Assembly: GCA_013399695.1 (NCBI GenBank)
Contig: VXAU01001866.1
Span: 62,001-126,000, forward strand
DNA from: Formicarius rufipectus
Taxonomy: Eukaryota; Chordata; Aves; Passeriformes; Formicariidae
Direction of reading: 5' to 3'
Length of the DNA stretch: 64,000 nt
Below, one piece after another: positions 37,001 through 48,779 of the stretch; position 1 is the stretch's first letter; each line of letters opens with the position of its first letter. The notes under the pieces were generated by a model that saw only the letters and a program-made list of their open reading frames with translations, did not search any database and had not been told where the DNA came from. Both the position numbers and the translations under genes were made by a program.

Positions 37001-38929
37001 TCATTTCATGCTAAGGGACCCTGGATTACTAACATTTGTGATTATTTTGCAAGGAGTTTTTTTATAATTCTAGGAGATAACATTCTATTTAAGCTTTTAT
37101 TGGCACTACAAAAGCCTGAGCATATGGCTGATTGTTAAATGAGCCTCAGCCTTGGAAGGGGTACAGCCCTGCATTCATAACAGACTTGCACTGCTGAGAC
37201 TTCCTCTTTAAACTACTTTTTGTCTTTAGCCCATCCAGAGTTCTTGCTTATAACCCACAGGGGGAAGAGGAGTTGTACAAGGCAGGAACTGCAGCACATT
37301 TAATTCCTAATGTAGTGCCCATGCTGCTGTAGGGGTTTTCCATGAGCCCAAAGCTTATTTGGTGCACCAGAAGCTGATGAATGTCTGTGCTCTTGAAGCA
37401 AACTTAGTTTGTGTGTTCTTTGATATCTGATTATCATTTATTTATTTCCAACAAACCTGGTATGCCAAATATTTTTAGGCATGATGGAATTGGTTAAGTT
37501 TGATGAGAATATGGTGAGTGCTGCATGACGAAGGATGAAGTTGCTCTATTTCCTTTGGAATTGGGAAGAGGAGTGACTCATCCTGCAGAACTAGGGCACT
37601 GGCAGACCCCAGATTGCATGAAGGGCTTTTAGATCTGTGCGAACAAGTGCTGGAGAGCTGCCTTCTCTTCTGGCTCCATGTTTAAATGGCGTTACCCAGG
37701 GAAGCTTTCTGAGTGGGAACTTACACGAATAGGGACAGCATGAAGGGTGGCACCAGCAGCACCCCAAGTTCAGCACCCAAGGCTCTGGCTTTAATTGTAA
37801 TGAAGATACTTTGAGGAAACACTGTTCAGTTTGTATAGGGAAGCCATTCACTACTGTCAACAGTGACTGAAATGCAGAATAAAGCATCTTTCAAAGCCAG
37901 GAGCATCCAGCAGGTACCAATGGGAGGTGTCTGAACCTCTTCCCCACGGCTGAGGAATTCAGCAGCTTAAACGTTCAGGGACAGCCTCAGAATTCAGACT
38001 GGCCTCACAGAGCTACCTGCATTATACCAAGGCTGCTTTGTCCTGGAATATGCAAATCAGCCTTTTCATGGGGTTCCTTTGCAAAATATTTCTTGAACCA
38101 GAAAGTTAATTACTGATCTCTAATTAATGGCTCTGTTAGGAGGCTGGAAAAATCAGAGAGACACTTTGAAGGAGAGATGCAGGAGGAAATTACCATTTCT
38201 TCCCAGAAACTGTGATGTTCCTCATCTTCTTCTCATGGTATTAGAAGTTTTAGAAACTGGTATTCAGATATTCATAAAAGGAGAATGTTGTTAATAGAAA
38301 AAGAAGGTTTTGGGCAGGGGTGTTTTGGGAGGCATTGCAACAAACACAAATCATTTAACAACCCCAAGAGGGTCAGAGATGGACTGAAAACAGTGTGGGG
38401 CTCTTCAGCTTCTCCAGCAAGATCTCAACCGTTCCTCCTGTTAGTTTGGCTTTTGCACATATGTGTGAATTTGTATCTGAGGCTGCCTGAGATACACACA
38501 TTCCTCATTCTCAGAGAAATACAGAAACACTTCCTCTTACCCTGCTTCCTTCTTGATCAGGGGTCATGGCTAATATCTTCCAGTAAAGACCACAGTAAGT
38601 CCTAGAAATTCTTCAAGCCGTAAAAAAATGTCCAGGGAAGGGCTGAGAAGGTGGAGTTCTTCTGCAGCCTTCCTCCCAGGTCCCTGCTCCCTGTTTCCCC
38701 AGCAGCCTGGACACACAGCACCGTGGCCCGTGGGCTGTAGACTCCTCTTGAAGTCACAGAGCAAAATTATAAAATCCTTCCTGCTTTGGCATATGCAGCA
38801 CTGCTGGGATAATTGGCTTCATGCATCTTACAATTAGCTTGCAAAAATATGTTTTGCATCCCTGACCTTTTCTCTATAAGCAAGGCCATTGTTTCCCTGT
38901 CCTGCTTAATTACAAAATAGAGTGTTGTG

Positions 38930-39290
38930 TGAGGATAGAGATGACATCGTTGTATCGCCGGCTCTAATTTGACGAGACATCGTAATGGGGAGTTTTCATA
39001 CCGAGGGCACTGAATTAGTGTAGCGTGAAGCCACATTTCTCTAAACCTACTAAATAAGGAGAAGTTAATTTTATGCTCTATCTTTTTGACGTTTGCAATC
39101 AAAGCATTGTATTCCAGCTGCAGATGGTTAGCGCGTGAGGGATGTTTGGGAAGCGCCGACAATCGGAAGGCATTGTCTCCGCAGCGCAGGATGAGGCAGA
39201 TTAATGGGCGCAAGGCTGCTCGCTTTCATTTGCCCGCTCTCCCAGCCTCAATACGCCTTTTTGACTCTTGTGGCCACTGCCTGGCAGCGC
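38930..39290. promoter_or_regulatory. Candidate conserved regulatory element (CpG retained in moderate-AT sequence)
   Basis: The block keeps many isolated CpGs (for example ATCGCCGG, TTTGACGAGA, ATCGTAATGG, TTGACGTTTG, TTAGCGCG) in moderate-AT sequence with TAATT/ATTA homeodomain-type cores. Methylated intronic CpGs normally decay, so their survival here suggests constraint or hypomethylation. It is not a recognised repeat or exon. The enhancer call is inference from composition only. Confidence 0.35.
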
Positions 39291-39367
39291 TGACGCGGTG
39301 CCTCAGTGCCGGGGGCCCAGCGCACAGCGGTGTGCCCTGGGCACAGTCCCGGGGCGGGGCGCGGTCC

Positions 39368-39595
39368 CTGCGCTGTGCCCACTGCCCTGCGCTGTTCCTG
39401 CGCTGTGTCCCGCTGTCCCTGCGCTCTGTCCCCGCTGTCCCTGCGCTGTGTCCCTGCGTTGTGTCCCGCTGTCCCTGCGCTCTGTCCCCGCTGTCCCTGC
39501 GCTCTGTCCCTGTGCTCTGTCCCCGCTATCCCTGCGCTGTGTCCCTGCGTTGTGTCCCGCTGTCCCTGCGCTCTGTCCCGCTGCCCTGCCCGTCC
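39368..39595. repeat. A-depleted, CpG-rich minisatellite
   Basis: About 230 bases are built from TGTCCCTGCGCTC-like units of alternating length, with a larger period of 91 bases (matching blocks begin at 39432 and 39523). The plus strand has only two or three A residues over the whole array and a CpG in most units. Long open frames on both strands here (up to 249 codons) arise from the absence of A and hence of stop codons. Confidence 0.9.
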
Positions 39596-39910
39596 CACGC
39601 ACACGCCGCTCCTCCACCCCACCAGCTCCGCGTGTCCGCACACACCGCTCTCTCTGCCCCCGCCCCGCCAGGTCTTCCTGGGCGTGCATTTCAGTGCAAT
39701 TACATTAGCATTGCTCTTCACGTCAATAAACGCAGGGGGAAAGGGAAAGAAAATGCCATCACTGCAGCTTTTCTACCAGAGGACGCTTTCTGTTCCTTCC
39801 AGACTCTTCCCTTTGTTGTTTTAATTATCATTTGATTACCACAGATACTAAGATACTTCTACCCTGGGCTTGAACATCTCTTTCCACTCTTACACGCCTT
39901 CCACTATACC

Positions 39911-40009
39911 CTGAGCAGCCTGGCCTGGGGAAGGCTCCCTGCCCATGGCAGGGGCTGGACAAGATGAGCTTTAAGGTCCCTTCTAAGCCAACCCATCCTG
40001 GGATTCTGG
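39911..40009 (+). mobile_element. CR1 LINE 3' fragment
   Basis: CAGCCTGGCCTGGGGAAGG is followed by a GCCCATGGCAGGGGCTGGA step and the terminal TTTAAGGTCCCTTCTAAGCC and GGGATTCTGG, which is the CR1 3' end. About 100 bases remain. Confidence 0.85.
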
Positions 40010-42522
40010 CACACAGTGAAAAGTGCTCATGATGAAACCATCACTTGTCCACTCCTTCTTTTCCCAGCCCGCTGCCTCCTGCCCACGTGTTCCGCTTCCA
40101 GCAGATCCTGGCATCACACAGTCTTGGGAAGCTCAGCAAGTGATTCAATGGGAAATTATTGTTTGAGGGGTGATTTCTGTTTGAACCACATCCTGTAGCT
40201 GCAGAGAAGCAGGGAGATGGCAGAGCAGGGACTCCCCTTGCTCTGGCAGTGTGCAGCAGCATTTGACAGGATATACCTGCACGCTCAGTTTCTGTCCCTC
40301 ACTCTCTGTGGCCACGGGGGAGGGATGTCCACTTGGCATCTGCTTCTGTTTTTCCATCTTCCATGGAATTTCCCATCTCATAGGAGCTCACTGGCTCACG
40401 TTTTGCTGTCCTCTACTCTGCCATTCCTACTGCCATTTAGTGTTAGCAACAAATGGCTTTCTCTTTTGGAAGAAAGAAATCATGTTTTTAAAAAAAATGT
40501 TGAATCCCAACCTTCACCCTGTTCTTTGTTGAAACCTTGCAAAACCTTGATTGGAAAACCTGCGTGAGGGACAAAGAGTTGCCTGTGAACATAAGAGTGA
40601 GGAGGAGAAGGTTTTCAAGCCTTTGTTCAGTGCTGGGAGAGGCTGATGTCTGACGTGTGTACCTTGTTATCCCATTTTGCCTGGCAGTGTTCGGGCACCA
40701 ATATCCACTGATTGTAGCTGGAGGCAGCAGCCCCAGCTCACTGCTGGCTCTGGGTTGTGCACAGCACTGGCTGTAATGATGTTCAAGACTTGTGAATACA
40801 AAATAACTGTCAAGTTCATCCATCAGCTGGGAGGGAATTAAAAACCAGACTGAGGGAAAATACACTCCTCTGGCCTTCCATTTACCTGACTTTTTAATAA
40901 AACCTTGTGCTATGGAGCCTGAAATGATTATTAGAGAGATTTCAGGTAGATTGTTCACATATGGATATCTTCTCATGATGCTGGTATTGTGGTCTTGTTT
41001 ATCTGGTTGGCAGTGTTTGTAATTTTCATTTTCAGTACAATACAGAATATCTCGTTTAGGTTCTCCTCCACAAAATTCAGGTCAGGTGTGATGGAAAGAA
41101 GCAAGAACTGATCTTAATTGAATTAAACCAGTGCATTTGAGCTGGAATTAAAGTGTAATTTGTTTGAAAATACTGAACTGATTGGAATTAAAGCCAGAAA
41201 TATGAATTTAGCTTTAATCCACGCGTGTTATGTAAGTAATTATATGAGAAAGGGATGTGGCGTGCCTTGGACGTGATTGATGGAGTGCAGGAGGGTGGTG
41301 GTCCCTCATTCCAGAGGATGTAAATGTCTTAGGAATTATAAAGCCAGAGCTTTTATATCAGACTGTCCCCTTTGCTCACATTTACAGATGTGTCTGAGAT
41401 CAAGCTGGCCCTGTACCCCCTCATCCCCCTCCTGACCCCTCTCCATAGGAATCCCTCTGCAAGGGGCTGTGGAGGTTCCTGGATGGTTTACAGAACTCAG
41501 CTCTGTGTACCTTTAATTATTAATACTCTGCTCTCCTGGCTGTGTGTGGAGATTTGTTCCATCAGGGATGTGTTTGTTGCTGTATCGTAACACTCACATG
41601 ATGTGGATACACAGAGGGAGAGAGAGAGAAGGATTTCTGTATTGAATTTTTTTTTTACTGAGAGCAAAATTTTTACCAGTGCCTGGCTTTTGAGGTTTGA
41701 AATGAAAGGCTGAGGGCTGCTCTGCTCCCCTTGGCTCTGGGGTTTGTCCTCTGCCTGAGCAGGAGCCTCCTGGTACCCAGGGCAGGTGCCAGTGGGATGT
41801 GACATTTCCCTGGTGAGGGTTAATGTGCTCCTGCATCACCCCCTGCTCCAGCACAGGGCACTGGGATTGTCCCCAGGCACAAACACACCAGGGCAGGGTG
41901 ACCACACATCCTTTGGAGGCTTCCTCAGTCATCCACTTCTTTGGAATCTCTGACATGGAGCCTGGAGTGTGTGTGTGTGATATGTCTGGCATGTCCAGTC
42001 ACACTACAAAGTGTTTCTTGCTGCCTTGTGACAGCTGCACAATTTTAGTCGTGGTTAGTGCTGAATACAGTCAGAAGACCATTTGGATTCCAGTTACCAG
42101 TTGCTTGATTTTGGTGGTACCTGGATCAAGAGGTTCAGCTGTAAGGGAAGGGACACCTGCAGTGGGTAATGTCTCCTGGATTTTGGCATTCTGGAGCAGT
42201 GGAGGAGACTGAGGCATAAAATTTGCCTGGTTATGAGCTCTTTTTTTTAACCTTTTGTGCTTTTAGAATGTGAGGTTTACATGGTTTAAAAACACAAGGC
42301 AGTGTTTTTATTTCTTTTGGTACATGATGAAATTGTGGCTACAATGCTGCACCTCAGTGGTGTGAGTGATGACATGGCATTGCCCGTGACTGCCCTGGGC
42401 TGGGGCATTTCCTGCTCTCTGCTGGTGCTCTCAGTGAAGGTGGGAGGTCTTGTTGAGTGTGTGTGGGGGTGAGCAAAAAGGGTTTGTCCAGCAGTGGAAT
42501 TGTTGGAATGACAGGGGCTGTG

Positions 42523-42564
42523 TCCTGGGGGTGCCCTGGGGTGTCCTGGGGGTGTCCTGGGGGC
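42523..42564 (+). repeat. G-rich short tandem repeat / G-quadruplex motif
   Basis: Units of the type TGTCCTGGGGG repeat about four times at a 10-11 base spacing. G-tracts at 42527-42531, 42538-42541, 42548-42552 and 42559-42563 are each separated by exactly six bases, fulfilling the quadruplex pattern on the plus strand. Confidence 0.85.
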
Positions 42565-43014
42565 GTTGTGATCCCGGGGGCACCTCCAGGAGCTCTGGGG
42601 GCTCCCTGTGCCTCTCCTGAGTGGGATGTCACCTGCACAGAGCTCTCATCAGGAACCCTCTCCAGCTCACCCCGAATTAATTAGTCACTGCTGATCACCC
42701 AGACCCTGTGGATTAGGGAGCAGGGAGCAGGGCTGGCAGGGGGCGGATGGAAGACGGAGCAATTTGGATTGCAATTAGTATTTCATTTCTTCCCTTACTC
42801 TCTGTTTGCTTAAATTGGAGATTGTGGGTTAGAACCAAGCGAGGATTTACATCCCAACAGTGGAAGTTCCCTGTGCGCCAGAAACCAGCAAATCCACTGC
42901 AGTCCTTAAGCTTCCCAAAGGGATCAAACACTCAGCCAGTCTGTGCAGCTGAAGTGTCAGGGGAGCACATTTTGCTTGGAAAATGTTGTGAGGGAGCAGC
43001 AGTGCCTGGTGTGC

Positions 43015-43289
43015 CAGAGCAGAACCTTCTCCAGCAACAGCAGCAACTGGAAGTTGTGTCTCTCCATCCTGAGGGAAGGGCTGGAGCTGTGTCAGGGCAG
43101 GGTCAGGTGGGGTCTCAGGACAAGGCTCTTCCCCCAGAGGGTGGTGGGCACTGAACAGGCTGCCAGAGCTCCAGGAGGGTTTGGACAGTGGGACAGGGTG
43201 GGATTGTTGGGGTGTCTGTGCAGGGCCAGGGCCTGGACTGGATGGTCCTTGTGGGTCCCTCCAAATTCAGGCTATTCTTTGATTCTACA
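43015..43289 (+). mobile_element. CR1 LINE 3' fragment
   Basis: About 275 bases retain CR1 order: a CTCCATCCTGAGGGAAGGGC region, CCCCAGAGGGTGGTGGGCAC, an AACAGGCTGCCAGAG step, GGACTGGATGGTCCTTGTGG, and an ending close to TATTCTTTGATTCTAC. It is one of the longer copies in the window. Confidence 0.85.
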
Positions 43290-44270
43290 ATCCATTTTCA
43301 GTCTTCTCCCCTTTCTGTCTCCTGAGTGTGTTCCTTTCCAGATTCCTCTCTAGGGATGACAGCGGGACAGATCCCATCTGGGTGAGCAGCCCCACAGCAG
43401 CCAAGGTTACCCCCAACCCACCTGTCCCAGGGAGTGCAATTTGAAGTTCAGTCATTACAACCCCATTACCAGGAGCTGGGAACTGCTGCACCAGTGAGAC
43501 TGTGTCTAATGTGGGAACCTCAGGGGGTTTTTGATTACACCAGTAACCACAGTCTGGGTCACACTTTGCAATAATTATCCTGATGTCTGAGAGGTTGTTA
43601 GAACATCCCTGGAGGAAGGGGCCTGGTTGCATCAGAGAAGAATTTAGAGGTATATGCTGGCAAACCTTCAGCACTAGAGATTTATTTAAGTTAGTTCTTT
43701 TAATTGCTTTCCTGTATGCCTGTTCTGTTCTAAGCTCTCTGAGCCATTCAGGGAAGTGAGTTAGCTCACATTAATCTCCTCAGTCCTTCTTCCTCTAACT
43801 AGTTGCTCCCAGCTTCATTGACATGGGCATTTGAGCCCCACAGAGTGGGGAATAATTTCAGTTCTGTTTTAACATGTTCTAACAGAAGATATAAGATAGG
43901 AAAGACCATCAGCTCACTGCAGCATTGGATTTTTTTAACTCTCATCTCTTAAACGTGGCTTGTGATCTTTGTATAACACTGCTGCTTCTCAAGACTGTTG
44001 GCAGCTTTGTGATATGTATTCATAAAGCAATTCCAGTCCTTGAGTGAAGCCTGCAAGAAAAGGGCAAAGAATTATTTGTCTTTTTTTTTCATTATCATGG
44101 CCCTCTTGACATACCTGCTCTGACATACACTTTGGAGGAGTTTTCCTTGATGCCTTTATATCTGAAGCTCTCTCTGCACAAACCAAGACGGGGTGTCTTG
44201 CCCTCCTTAGATAAAGTCACTCATGTTGAGGCTCTCACTTTCTTAGTCCCAACCTCTCCCACGACAGGCA

Positions 44271-44526
44271 GAGCATCCACACGCCCTGTGACAGCAGAGG
44301 GGTGACAAACAGAGCATCCACACCCCCTGGGACAGCAGAGGGGTGACAAACAGAGCATCCACACCCCCTGGGACAGCAGAGGGGTGACAAACAGAGCATC
44401 CACACCCCCTGGGANAGCATCCACACGCCCTGTGACAGCAGAGGGGTGACAAACAGAGCATCCACACCCCCTGGGACAGCAGAGGGGTGACAAACAGAGC
44501 ATCCACACCCCCTGGGACAGCAGAGC
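44271..44526. repeat. 41-bp minisatellite interrupted by an N
   Basis: GAGCATCCACAC starts at 44271, 44312, 44353 and 44394, an exact 41-base period, and the array resumes after an ambiguous base at 44415. Units are nearly identical and include CCCTGGGACAGCAGAGGGGT. The unit after the N repeats the variant ACGCCCTGTG seen in the first unit, as if the array were restarted. The true copy number is therefore uncertain. Confidence 0.92.
44415..44415. other. Ambiguous base (N) inside a tandem array
   Basis: This is the only N in the window. Sequence jumps from the middle of one 41-bp unit to an internal point of another, consistent with an assembly join in a tandem repeat, not a simple miscalled base. 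Confidence 0.95.
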
Positions 44527-44632
44527 GGTGACCACTCCTTGGAGGGATGGCCAAGGAGCCCAGCTCCTTGTCATCCCCTGCCTCCAGGGCTTGGTTCTCT
44601 CCCCTGAGGAGTAGAAACAATGTCATTGTCTT

Positions 44633-44651
44633 AAAAAATAATAATAATAAT
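44633..44651. repeat. (AAT)n microsatellite
   Basis: A run of A is followed by five ATA/AAT triplets. Confidence 0.8.
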
Positions 44652-45057
44652 GCTGTTTGAATCATGAGTTTTTGGTCTCAATTACATCTCGTGTCAATGA
44701 GCTGCACACAGTGAGGTGTCTGATACATAATTTATGGCACTGTTTTACTCTATTGTTCGTTATCTCTCATCTTTATTATCTGTTTTTTATCATTTTAGTA
44801 AGAGACAGTAAATAGAAACAGGCAGTTTCTTCTTTATTTCACCAGGCCCTGCTTGCTGATATGTCTTGCTGTCTCTCCTTGTCTTTTCCAACTAAAGACA
44901 CTCCTCTTAGAGTGTTTTCCATGGCTTTTATCACCCCTCGAGGTGTTCCCTAATCAGTGTGTTGCATGTGTACACTGTCGGAAGAAACACCTTTCCTGCA
45001 CCTGTTTTCTTTGCACTGACATACCTGACATACCTGCTCTGGGCACCTGTGAGCAGC

Positions 45058-45255
45058 AGGGACAGAGGCTCCAGGGCTGCCACAAAACAGGGACTCCAGA
45101 GCTCCCAGGGGACAGGGGATCCAGGGCTGCCACAAAACAGGGACTCCAGAGCTCCCAGGGGACAGGGGATCCAGGGCTGCCACAAAACAGGGACTCCAGA
45201 GCTCCCAGGGGACAGGGGATCCAGGGCTGCCACAAAACAGGGACTCCAGGGCTCC
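45058..45255. repeat. 50-bp minisatellite with three identical copies
   Basis: Three base-for-base identical 50-bp units occupy 45071-45120, 45121-45170 and 45171-45220, with a fourth partial copy to about 45255 and a diverged half-unit before 45071. Each unit contains CCAGGGCTGCCACAAAACAG. Perfect identity points to very recent expansion or gene conversion. Several overlapping frames across it are by-products of the repeat. Confidence 0.95.
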
Positions 45256-45830
45256 TGTGCTGTTGGATGCTCCCTCAGCCCAGGCACAGCACGACCTGCT
45301 GCCTTCACTGCAGCCTCCCTTTCCATCCCTGAGACTCCTCCTCCCTGCCTGCCTCAGAGGAACATGTCCTGTTGTTAGAATGAGGGGATCTGGAGTCAGC
45401 ATCGCACAGAGGAACCAGATATAAAACAGTGGGGCCAGTAGTGATGGAAATACCCCGATGGAGCAGGAGTGCAGCCTGTGGAGCAGCAGCTGCAGCAAAT
45501 GCTTTCAGGTTATCAGTGTGGTTGCTGCAGCCCAGGGACCCTGGCAATGATTAGTGACATCCTCCAATACCAGCTCTGAGAGCTGGAAGGAACTCCTCTG
45601 TGTGGACGTGGCTCTGACAGCCCAGGGGTCACCAGGTTGGGCCCAGGGAACCACATGGTGACTCTGGGTCACTTCAGTCCTGTTTGAAAACTCATCAATA
45701 GTTTCCTGGGCTGACTGTCCTGGCATTGGTGTTCTGAATTAACATGCAAATCAGAACTTGACCTAAATACTCCCATCAATCCATTTGTGCATCTGAAGGT
45801 TTTGGAAGTATCAAGTTCCTTTAAATATTT

Positions 45831-46123
45831 AAGATGGGGACTTTTACAAGGATATGCAGTGATAAAATAAGGGGAAATGGCTTCAAACTGCCAGAGAGGA
45901 GGGTTAGATTGGATATTGGGAAGAAAGTCCCAGGGTGGGCAGGCTCTGGCACAGGGTGGGCAGAGAAGCTGTGGCTGCCCCATCCCTGGAAGTGTCCCAG
46001 GCCAGGTTGGACGGGGCTTGGAGCAACCTGGGCTGGTGGAAGGTGTCCCTGCCCAAGGCAAGGGGTGGAATGAGGTGGTCTGTAAGGTCCCTTCCAACCC
46101 ACACCATTCTGTAGTTTTGTGAT
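45831..46123 (+). mobile_element. CR1 LINE 3' fragment
   Basis: About 290 bases, the best-preserved CR1 copy here, contain ATGGCTTCAAACTGCCAGAG, GGTTAGATTGGATATTGGGA, GCTGTGGCTGCCCCATCCCT, GGCCAGGTTGGACGGGGCTT and GGTCCCTTCCAACCCACACC in the expected order. It is 5'-truncated and non-coding. Confidence 0.93.
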
Positions 46124-48539
46124 CATTCCACCCATCCCCTTCCCCCCCTTTGTTCCCAGTCAGCTCCTGGCATTCCTGCCCCTGGCTCTGAGTCCCAGGC
46201 TGGAGCAGCATGTCAGTGTTCCCAGAACAGCCTGTGCTGTATCACCTGCATCTTGGCATTTTTATTTTCTCCTGTGTGATGTGTTGAAACCACAGCCCTT
46301 GTCACTGATAAGCTGAGAAAGCATCATTCAGCCCTGAGTAGTTTTTTGGACACTTTTCTTCCTCTGACACGTTTTTCTTTCTATAAATGTCAGTGCATAA
46401 AGAGCACAGGATTAAATTTGATTTGTGCTCCTGGTGTTTGGTGCATAAAGAACAACACTTGGGTGTCAGTAAAGAACACTGGAGGAAGTGACTCCACCTA
46501 CGTGTGTTCAGCCCTAGAACTGAGGTAACATAAATACATCTTCCAAACCCATTGGATACCTCTGGAGATGCAATAGTTTGAGGCAGTGATTCCAGCTGCT
46601 CCTGTAACCTGACCGTTGTTTAGAACTCTTTGTGAACCTTCAGTATTGGACTCACTTTGTCTCACCTGGAAAATGTACTGAGAAATCTTCACTATCTTTT
46701 TGTGGAAAAATTATTTGAGTGACTAATCACCCAACCAGAAAAAAAGTAATCAAATTCAGCACTCTGTGTTGATTACTGAGCATGGGCTGTTTTGTCCAGG
46801 GATTTTATCTACCATTTCCATCCAAAAGTGCCCTGGAAAGTGTTTTATCTCAGCCCAGTCTCACTGTTGGTCGTGCTGCTTCAGAGGTCACAGAGCTCCC
46901 AGTTTTCTGTCAGGGCATCAAATTTACAGAAACCTCTTCACAGACCAGTCTTAAAGGTTCCATGTGGCCCTGCCTTGGTCAGAGCAGCTTTGCACTACCT
47001 GGAAGCCCACTGCCAGTAATTTTGGTCAGCAGGGGCCCCTTTTCCCAGAGCTCATCTTTGCACTGCCCTTTTCCACGATCCAAGAGGTCACTTTATTCCA
47101 TGTCAATAAATTTGTGGAAAAAACTCCCTTTCTTTGTTATGGCCGCGAGCTGCTGCTGCTGCTCAGCTGGAGCAAGCTGGGAATGTGCTCCATGGTAAAT
47201 TGGGAGATTGCATAATTATGGTTTCACAAGAGCACAGCCCAGGCAAACCAGGCAGGAGCTGGTTCCTGGGGGGGCTTTGGGAAGTGTGTGCTGGGTGGCT
47301 CTCAGCACTCGTGTTCCCTGCAACAGGAATTCCTGCTCCTTCATTTAGTAACCCTACATCTGATTTTCACTTTTCTGGGGAAGGTGGGTGGGTTTGCTCC
47401 GAGTTTGGGGAATTGTTGCTTTCCCACTCTCCCCGGTGACTCAGGAAGGGGGTGGTTTCCCCGAGCCCACGCGGTGCCTCTCCACGGCGTGGGGCTCCAC
47501 CAGGGAGTGGTTTTCCACCTCAACAATTGGCAATTACGGTTCTTGTTTTAAATAACACGAAAACAAAGCAGGCTGCTCCCACCCTGGGCTCTGCAGATGG
47601 GCAGGGCTCGGAATCCTGCTGGAATAATCACTGGCACTAATTATAGAATTCTGGGAAGGCCGTGGGGCCACTGTGTCTGCACAGAGCTGGGCCAGGCTGA
47701 GCTGGGCCAGGACTGAGCCTCCAGCACAAACTCAAAGGCAGCAAACCTCAATAATTTCTCTGCTGTGATTCACTTTGTCTCTGCTTTCCTTCCCCTTTAC
47801 TGCCCTTGCACTTCCAGGATGGGAACGTGTAGCAGCAAAGTAGTAAGAGCTTGAATGGCTGGAAAATCCTTTCATGGCAAAGAAGATGTGATTGTTACTT
47901 ATTTGTTTTATTTTTGGTTAATATGACTGGAATACCAATGGGGCTCTGGAGCCTCGGGGCCCTGCATTCTTGGAGTAATTCCTTATGACATGTGTCAGGC
48001 TCTGTTTTATTCAGGTGGGTGGTGTGATATTAAACAAGAAAGCAAGCTTGCATTTCTCTGCAGCTGGATTCACACACACACTCCTGGCACAGAGCTGCTT
48101 ATTAGAAGAATATCATCTCCACGCTGCCTGTACCTGAAACATTCTGCAAATACTGTGTGGGCTTTAAGAGAAATCATCTTAAATCAATCAGATCACCCAG
48201 CTCCAGAGTGCCCTTCCTGCCTCATCCTTTGTCCAGGCAGAGATGAGGCTGCAAGAGATGTTCCTTAAGCGCTGCTGTAGCCGAAACATTCATGTCTGAA
48301 TGGAATATTGATTTTCTAATTGCTGTGCTGCTGTTAAATGAGTTGTTAGTGGGGAGCAGGGGGAAAGCAAACTCAGATGTGTGAGTGCCTGGCTTTGGTT
48401 TGGCTCTGCTGAACACACCCGGGGTGTTAATGCAGGAAATTCAGCCAAGGGGGGAAGGTGGAATTCATTTTTGTGTGCCACGGACATCAGAGGGCAAATG
48501 AGACTCACCAGTGGGACTGACTCGTTCTCTCCCGAAGCA

Positions 48540-48680
48540 CAAAACAGCCCTTTGGCTTCAGATCCGCTCTGCGCAGCCGGGGAGGGGACGGATTGCCCGA
48601 TGGGCAGTCCCGGTCCGGCTGGGCAGGAACCCGCCGTGGCACAGAGCCGGGGGTTGGGCTGCTGGCATGGGTCGGACCTG
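48540..48680. other. Small CpG-dense patch
   Basis: About a dozen CpGs in 140 bases stand out from flanking AT-rich intron, just before the G-rich repeat. No exon was recognised. Confidence 0.3.
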
Positions 48681-48713
48681 GGCACCTGGAACCTCCACGG
48701 AGCTGACCCTGGC

Positions 48714-48779
48714 AGTGACACACCTGGGGGAGAGGGACATACCCGGGGGAGAGAGGGGCACACCTGGGGGAAAAAAGGA
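48714..48779 (+). repeat. G-rich short tandem repeat
   Basis: Three imperfect units of the type ACCTGGGGGAGAGGGACAT, each 21-23 bases, follow one another. G-tracts are long, but one loop is eight bases, so it only borders on a quadruplex motif. Confidence 0.6.

Noticed and set aside
39086..39835. 249-codon plus-strand open frame, with overlapping long frames on both strands
   Set aside because: It runs through the A-depleted minisatellite, where stop codons cannot easily arise. The peptide is repetitive Cys/Pro/Leu/Ser with no family resemblance.
44107..45041. Shared 16-mer TGACATACCTGCTCTG at 44107 and 45026, flanking the 41-bp array
   Set aside because: One 16-base match in a 64-kb window is close to chance expectation, and no larger duplicated block surrounds it.
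44271..45255. Regular direct repeats that might suggest a CRISPR array
   Set aside because: Units are contiguous with no unique spacers, and the surroundings are vertebrate intron. They are ordinary minisatellites.
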